Assembly (NCBI RefSeq): GCF_902498825.1
Contig: NZ_LR701459.1
Coordinates: 3,478,564 to 3,542,563 of the forward strand
Source: Rhizobium sp. EC-SD404
GTDB lineage: Bacteria; Pseudomonadota; Alphaproteobacteria; Rhizobiales; Rhizobiaceae
Reading direction: 5' to 3'
DNA length: 64,000 nt
Shown here: piece after piece, positions 58,907 to 64,000 of the stretch
Layout: each line of letters begins with the position of its first letter
Position numbering within the stretch: position 1 is the first letter of the stretch
Position numbers and translations under genes: made by a program
Notes under the pieces: model-generated
Databases searched by the model: none
The model's input: the letters and a program-made list of their open reading frames with translations, nothing else
What the model was told of the DNA's origin: nothing

Positions 58907-59303
58907 GCCGGTTGTCGATCCCTTTCGCAGCGAACTAATGCGTCGGGTCCGGCGGAAGGACACGACGCCTGAACTAGCGGTCCGACGTGCCCTCACCGCT
59001 CTCGGCATGCGCTATCGACTGCAGGCCAAGGACCTTCCAGGAAGGCCCGACATCGTGAACCGGAAGAGGAAGCTGGCGATCTTTGTCCATGGATGCTTCT
59101 GGCATCGACATCCCGGCTGCAGGCTCGCTTCGACGCCCAAGACACGAACCGAGTTCTGGAAAGAGAAATTCGCACGAAACGTCGAACGCGACCGGAAAGC
59201 GATCGAGCATCTGAAGGCGGATGGCTGGAAGGTCGTCGTCGTATGGGAATGTGCAACCAGAAGTCAGGATGGGCTCGAAAAGCTATTGAACGAATCAACC
59301 TGA
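58899..59303 (+). CDS. vsr: Very short patch repair (Vsr) endonuclease
   Basis: 134 residues from TTG 58899. Strong Vsr motifs: GRPDIV with Asp51, FVHGCFWHRHPGC with His64, His69 and zinc ligands Cys66, His71, Cys74, then RTEFWKEKFARNVERD and VVWECAT with Cys118. It nicks DNA 5' of a T:G mismatch arising from deamination of 5-methylcytosine; vsr genes usually sit beside their methyltransferase. Its start lies inside the methyltransferase stop region, indicating coupled translation. Confidence 0.93.
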   Translation: MAEPVVDPFRSELMRRVRRKDTTPELAVRRALTALGMRYRLQAKDLPGRPDIVNRKRKLAIFVHGCFWHRHPGCRLASTPKTRTEFWKEKFARNVERDRKAIEHLKADGWKVVVVWECATRSQDGLEKLLNEST

Positions 59304-59334
59304 GGTAGGAGCATATCGCTTTAGAGGATAGTAG

Positions 59335-61848
59335 ATGCTCAACGAGTTCGAAAGCTGGTGTCTAGATCGCTTCTTCCTTAGTCCAGGAAGTCGTGGACCC
59401 ATCGTGCGGATCGAGGTTTCAGACACCGATCTCGCCGAACGCTTTGGGCTCGAAGACGGAACCGCGATCTCTTCCGCTTTCCGTCGTCAATTGCCGAGCG
59501 TAGTAAAAGTGGCGAAGATTCTCTCCGGTATCCATCCAGCTCCTTATGATATCGAGCCTTCGAGCCAGCCAGGTGAGACACCTCTGCGTGTGCCACGCTT
59601 CGTCCCGCTGTTGGTTTATCTATGCTGGATTCAGGCGACAGGGTACCGAGAGCGGGGGGATCGCGACATCAGATTGTTGATCGAGAACCATTTCGGGCAG
59701 GCGATCACCGATCTGACGGAGTTGCCGAAACTCTGGAAATTGCTCGCCGACTACCTTTCCAGAAAGTTCGACATTGAGTTACGTCTTCCTGAAGGAGGGT
59801 TTCGCTACGTTGGCGCAACCGTCGCCCTGCCGTTCCCCACCTGGCGTCATCTGACGAAGCTGCGTAAGCTGCGCAATAGTATTGAGAAGAAATCGGCGAA
59901 AGACAGGTCGCAGAAGGAGCCGCTGCTTGAGCGGCATGCCGTGATGTCGGCGTTCTCAACGAATAGGGAAATGACCGACTTCTGTAGTTCGCAGTATGGA
60001 CACGGCCTTCGGGACGCGTTTCATGAATGGCGAAGATCGGTATCGATCAACGGCCTCGACCTCCAGGATCTGGCGTTCGACCGCGCTTGGGTTCGCGTCG
60101 TTGGAGAGAAGCGACCGATCGCCAACTTGGAATTCACCATCGATGACTTCGGTCAGACACAATTCTTCGTGGTCCACTCAAATGAATCAAGAGAACGCAT
60201 CTCCTCACCGATGGAGGGACGCGTCCATTTCGCGAAATGGCTGACCAGTGCGTTGGACAAGGGCGCCGTGTACCTTGCTCCGCTCGGCTTCGGTCGTTGG
60301 GCGACGTCCGAGACATGCCAGTCTCGCTACGCTCTATTCGATCGCCGGCAAGAGAAGCTGAGCCGGAAGCTGACGATCGAATCGAACCAGATCACCGAAG
60401 GCTGGTGGCTCGCAGAAACCGAACTCGAAGATCCGAGGCATGAAGGCAGCACCGAACCGAACTTTCGGATGAGAAATGCGATCCGCGTCGGCGGATCCTA
60501 CCTCGGCATGTGGCCGATGGCTCCCAGCTTCGAATTCTCGGGTGCCGTGAAACCGACAGCGCTCCAAGACGGCAAAATTCACGAGATGTATTCACGCGGA
60601 AACGTGGCGTTTCTGCCTGAGACCGTCGAGCCCGGGAAGGTCTCGATCATACTCGGCGAAACTCGACGTTCGTTGAACCTGGTCCAGTTGGCGGAAGAGC
60701 ACCAGTCCGATCAGATTAGGCATTTGTCCGAAGACGTCGCGATTCCGGAAGACGGTGACCTTCTAGATACCTGCCCAGCCATTTCGGAGGCGGCTCGGGA
60801 GCTAGGTGCGGCGTATAATCCGCATCGAAGGCTGATCGCACTCGGAGAGGCCCTCTACACACGCGGGCGCCGCGGCATGACGATGTCCGACTTCATCAAT
60901 CTCTGCGACCGTGCCCGAGATGACGAAGTCGAGCCTTCTCCGTTTGACATCGCGCGAGCGTTTGTGGACGCCGGATGGTTCGAGCCGGCCTCGAACAGAC
61001 GATATCCAGGACGCCTCTTTTTTCTGAGGCCGCTACGCCTCCGATCCGTGTCGATCGAAGGCACCCGATGGCACATGCTGGACGGCCCGACACCATTGCG
61101 GACCTACCAGCGCCTGACCACGTGCGCGAGGGAATGCGGGCTGCGCACGAAGGAGGTCGGCGGCGTTGGAAACTGGTCGCTTCCCAAAATTCTTATCGAA
61201 GTGGCGCCGCACAAGGACCAGCATCTGCGGGAATGTATTGCGATCAAGGATATCGAACTACCGAACGTCTCCCGGACTGCTGCGGCCGCCTGGAGCACGC
61301 CGTTGTCGATCGAGGATCGAGACGAACCGAGTACATGGAACCCTGGCAGCGGGTATTTCGATGCAAGGCTGTCGAGTGAACCGGTCAGGCTGGAGCGTCA
61401 CGAATACTCGCAGGACGAGAGAGCACCCGTCTACGCGGTCCGGACGGCGTCTTCTGTCGAGACATTCCATTCGCCCACCTTGGCGTTGCTCCGCTATCGG
61501 GATCTTGGCGTTTCGAGGCCCTATGAAACGATGGATTCGCGAATCGTCCGTCGAGGAGAGCGCCTAGACTATCTTCCGGCCGCTTGGGGAAGATGGCTGG
61601 GAAACGTTCATCTCCGGAATGCCGGACCCGTCATGACTAAGAATGGATTCTCCTACGCGTATCCCGCGGACAGACAAAGCCTCGACCTCGTCAACACTCT
61701 CTGTCGCCTGGTGGAAGAGCCGGCCGGAGATATCGTGCCGGAATGGGCTCTCTCCCGCGCGTCATCGAGAATCCGTGGGCATCGACCGGTCTACGTAGAT
61801 GGTCGCCTAATCACACGTAGGAACTCATACTGGACGGCTTCAAGCTGA
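59335..61848 (+). CDS. Large protein of unknown family, island operon
   Basis: 837 residues from ATG 59335 behind AGAGGATAGTAG. No nuclease, helicase, methylase or ATPase motif was found by eye. The N-terminus (MLNEFESWCLDRFFLSPGSR) could be a small recognition domain; the middle is rich in aromatic and charged residues; the C-terminal 250 residues contain several Trp-rich blocks such as DYLPAAWGRWLGNVHLRNAG. It is the third gene of the operon, and its stop overlaps the next gene's start (TGATG). The context next to a methyltransferase and Vsr suggests a defence-system component. Not recognised further. Confidence 0.75.
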   Translation: MLNEFESWCLDRFFLSPGSRGPIVRIEVSDTDLAERFGLEDGTAISSAFRRQLPSVVKVAKILSGIHPAPYDIEPSSQPGETPLRVPRFVPLLVYLCWIQATGYRERGDRDIRLLIENHFGQAITDLTELPKLWKLLADYLSRKFDIELRLPEGGFRYVGATVALPFPTWRHLTKLRKLRNSIEKKSAKDRSQKEPLLERHAVMSAFSTNREMTDFCSSQYGHGLRDAFHEWRRSVSINGLDLQDLAFDRAWVRVVGEKRPIANLEFTIDDFGQTQFFVVHSNESRERISSPMEGRVHFAKWLTSALDKGAVYLAPLGFGRWATSETCQSRYALFDRRQEKLSRKLTIESNQITEGWWLAETELEDPRHEGSTEPNFRMRNAIRVGGSYLGMWPMAPSFEFSGAVKPTALQDGKIHEMYSRGNVAFLPETVEPGKVSIILGETRRSLNLVQLAEEHQSDQIRHLSEDVAIPEDGDLLDTCPAISEAARELGAAYNPHRRLIALGEALYTRGRRGMTMSDFINLCDRARDDEVEPSPFDIARAFVDAGWFEPASNRRYPGRLFFLRPLRLRSVSIEGTRWHMLDGPTPLRTYQRLTTCARECGLRTKEVGGVGNWSLPKILIEVAPHKDQHLRECIAIKDIELPNVSRTAAAAWSTPLSIEDRDEPSTWNPGSGYFDARLSSEPVRLERHEYSQDERAPVYAVRTASSVETFHSPTLALLRYRDLGVSRPYETMDSRIVRRGERLDYLPAAWGRWLGNVHLRNAGPVMTKNGFSYAYPADRQSLDLVNTLCRLVEEPAGDIVPEWALSRASSRIRGHRPVYVDGRLITRRNSYWTASS

Positions 61849-64000
61849 TGTCCGCGATCACGAAGCAGTCGCCCATCGTGAGGATCAGATCTCGAAGGGC
61901 CGATGGACAGATCTGGGTCGAGCCGATCAACAACGCAGCTCTCAGCATCGCCGATCGGAAGCCCTTCAACGTCGTCTCCAGCAAGATGATCCTTGCAGAA
62001 CAAGGTTCTTTCTGGGCCCTTTCCGGGCTTTCCGAAAAGTCGGCGCTACCAGGTCTTTCGAAACTGGCTGGAAGTCCGATTCCATCGTTCGTCGGACCGA
62101 AGAAGAGCGACAGCGTGTATTTCTCATTCGAGAACGACAGCGAGCCTTCGCTCTTGCCGCCCGCTTGGAAGACGGAACTGGGCATTGCCGACGACTGGCG
62201 CAGAGCCGACGACGCTCACCGCCTCTGGGTCGTCTGGCGACCGGCGTCGCAGTCGCGTCGCGAGTTGCTCGAGTCCCTGAGGCGAGGTCACGTCAGATGC
62301 GGACCGGACATCGTCCCCGACGCGATCTTGATAGGCGGCGACACGTACTTCCTTCGGGAGAACTACACCGTACGCGACGGTCATATCGTACTCTCGAAAT
62401 CGGTCAACGAAGCCAACGTCGAACTGGTCGAGATGGAACTTGGCGTCGCGCTGGCCAGGATTGAAAAGGAACGAGCCCTCGTCTTCGCCGAAAGGCCGAA
62501 TATACTGGGACGCGCGGTCGAGGATATACGAGACGATGCTACGGTCATCGCGTCGACGGCCGCACTCTTCGAACGGATAAAATCTGCGCTCGAGGGAGCG
62601 CAGGCGCCTAGCGCTAGTCTCGAAGAAATGCGCGGCGTCGTCCTCAAGTATATCGAGTCGGTTGCAGGAAGTCACGACGAACGCGACCTTCAGCGTCTTC
62701 TCGACGCTCTGGCGAAACGCGACCGTCTGATCGACCTCTTTCCCGAGGTCGTCCGCAAAGTCCCGCGTTACTCAAGAGAGATAGACGACCTCGTTGAAAC
62801 CGAAAAGAACAAAAGGGTCGCCGAGGTCCAAGCGACGATCGATGAACTTGCAGCCGAGCGGATGGCGGAAGTCGTAGCCGTCGAAGACGACCTTGCTGCG
62901 AAACGTAAGCTGATCGAGGAGGCGTCCGTTCGCCTGGAAGACCGAGTTCTAGCCGTGCGAGAACTCGAAGCTAGCCTCGATGAAAAGATCGAAAGCGCTC
63001 TGAACAGGCTGTACGACATATCCTCTTCGGAATTCCGATCCATGATCGGTCGCGTACGAACGAATACCGAACTGGTCGAGACGTTGGCGAGGTCGATCGA
63101 TACGTCTGTCGCCGATCGCAGTGAGGTCGCTACGTTCGATCCCACCGACCTGTTGCGGAACACCGAGTTCATTCGCTCACTCGCTCTCCAGATCTCCGGT
63201 GAAATCCGGTCGGACGCTCGTCTGGACTGTCCGGTAGACGAGACTGCCGTCGCTCGCACAGCGTCTATCGACATGGTCTCGGCGAAGATCGGGATCGGAC
63301 CTTCCGCCTTGGCTTCGATGTTCGGATTCGCGGTCTGCGGAAGGCTGCCCCTGTTCGTGGGACCGGAGGCGATGGAGGTCGCGGAAGCATTCTCGAACCT
63401 GGTCGGTGGGCCCAACTACTTCGTCCAGTTCTGTAATCCAACCCTCGTCTCGTTCGAGGACCTCTTCTCCGGATCGACCGTTAGAAAGACGCCGTTCGCA
63501 TCGGCCGTAGAGGTGGCGATCGCGAATCCCGATCGGATCATTCCGGCCGTCCTGGCCAACCTGGATCTCGCACCATTCGGTTTCTGGATCGATGGCATCC
63601 AGGATCGACGCTCTTATCGCGCCCTTCCCCCAAATCTGGTCGTCTCGGCGACTGTGACCGGCGAGGATGGTCAGGCGTCACTGTCGGCACTGCGCGGCAC
63701 TGTAAAGCACGAGGCAGCAGGCATCGCACGTCCGCTGTCGACCAAGGATCGGCGTGATCTGAAGGGTTGGACTTATCCCCGAGGAGAAAGCGCTGCAAAA
63801 ATCGCTGAGATCCTTGCCGGCATCGATATGGAGAGCCTCACACCCGGCTTGCGACAGACCATCGGGCAAGTCGCGAAAGCAGCGTCCTGGGCCGGTGACG
63901 TCGATGCCGACGACATCGCCTTGTCGATCCAGGCGAGCATTCCGTGGCTTCTACAGGTCGCTGGTCAGACGCCACCGCAGGACAAATGGCTGATCAAGCT
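61848..64000 (+). CDS. Large coiled-coil protein, incomplete at window edge
   Basis: The frame opens at ATG 61848 and stays open to base 64000 (more than 717 residues), so the C-terminus is missing. Residues about 1-220 form a globular domain with many Trp. About 300-392 is a strong heptad-rich coiled coil (EIDDLVETEKNKRVAEVQAT; AVEDDLAAKRKLIEEASVRL). About 485-620 (GFAVCGRLPLFVGPEAMEVA ... AIANPDRIIPAVLANLDLAP) has a layout recalling a nucleotide-binding AAA+ domain without a canonical Walker A Lys. Co-translated with the 837-residue protein. It uses AGA, ATA and CTA codons more often than the core genes. No family is recognised. Confidence 0.8.
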   Translation, partial: MSAITKQSPIVRIRSRRADGQIWVEPINNAALSIADRKPFNVVSSKMILAEQGSFWALSGLSEKSALPGLSKLAGSPIPSFVGPKKSDSVYFSFENDSEPSLLPPAWKTELGIADDWRRADDAHRLWVVWRPASQSRRELLESLRRGHVRCGPDIVPDAILIGGDTYFLRENYTVRDGHIVLSKSVNEANVELVEMELGVALARIEKERALVFAERPNILGRAVEDIRDDATVIASTAALFERIKSALEGAQAPSASLEEMRGVVLKYIESVAGSHDERDLQRLLDALAKRDRLIDLFPEVVRKVPRYSREIDDLVETEKNKRVAEVQATIDELAAERMAEVVAVEDDLAAKRKLIEEASVRLEDRVLAVRELEASLDEKIESALNRLYDISSSEFRSMIGRVRTNTELVETLARSIDTSVADRSEVATFDPTDLLRNTEFIRSLALQISGEIRSDARLDCPVDETAVARTASIDMVSAKIGIGPSALASMFGFAVCGRLPLFVGPEAMEVAEAFSNLVGGPNYFVQFCNPTLVSFEDLFSGSTVRKTPFASAVEVAIANPDRIIPAVLANLDLAPFGFWIDGIQDRRSYRALPPNLVVSATVTGEDGQASLSALRGTVKHEAAGIARPLSTKDRRDLKGWTYPRGESAAKIAEILAGIDMESLTPGLRQTIGQVAKAASWAGDVDADDIALSIQASIPWLLQVAGQTPPQDKWLIK

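Overview
The window is a high-GC alphaproteobacterial chromosome segment, most likely from the Hyphomicrobiales (Rhizobiales). Signs of this are the cpaABCDEF-tadBC pilus locus, a RegB/ActS-RegA/ActR redox pair beside mmcB, a DUF1476 (ATPase zeta-subunit type) gene, the rpmH-rnpA-yidC-engB cluster and malate synthase G. The genus cannot be fixed from the sequence alone.

Layout. 1-1016 is the start of deoB (minus, cut by the window edge). 1101-12082 is a complete-looking Tad/Flp pilus locus: a minus-strand arm (stand-alone secretin N-domain protein and two TadE-like pseudopilins) diverges from a plus-strand arm (flp pilin, terminator, cpaA, cpaB, cpaC, cpaD, cpaE, cpaF, tadB, tadC). No tadD or full-length tadG is present. 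12088-19295 is a minus-strand sugar operon: a glucose/mannose-type binding protein, two permeases, a MalK/UgpC-type ATPase, a ROK sugar kinase, a UPF0303 protein, an AGE-family epimerase and a SelT/W/H-like protein. A divergent LacI-type regulator at 19524 probably controls it through TTTATAACG-type operators, one of which overlaps the transporter promoter.

20628-27172 is tamB-tamA (outer-membrane assembly). 27350-30026 holds stress-type genes: a transglutaminase-like protein with an altered active site, a universal stress protein, a divergent DUF1476 protein and a small membrane protein. 30135-32582 is gyrB, followed by a LuxR-type solo regulator whose usual acyl-homoserine-lactone contacts are replaced. 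33713-39162 holds an orphan HyuA-type protein, glcB and an SH3-domain membrane protein. 39196-45098 carries an L,D-transpeptidase lipoprotein, mmcB, the RegA/RegB-type pair and hrpB. 45095-48752 is a ynjBCD-like ABC transporter. 48871-52053 is rpmH-rnpA-yidC-engB. 52446-56297 holds a TVP38-family membrane protein, a mercuric-reductase-like flavoprotein and an orphan histidine kinase.

At 56447 a tRNA-Arg(ACG) marks a change in character. To its right, after a gene-poor junction with an 11-bp tandem repeat, is a four-gene plus-strand operon running off the window: a C5-cytosine methyltransferase with a long unassigned C-terminal part, a Vsr-type mismatch endonuclease, an 837-residue protein of unknown family and a large coiled-coil protein (>717 residues). 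This looks like an anti-phage or restriction-type island inserted at a tRNA, and it is the best candidate for an unusual system here. A Druantia type II-like locus is one hypothesis; the gene just beyond the right edge would be informative.
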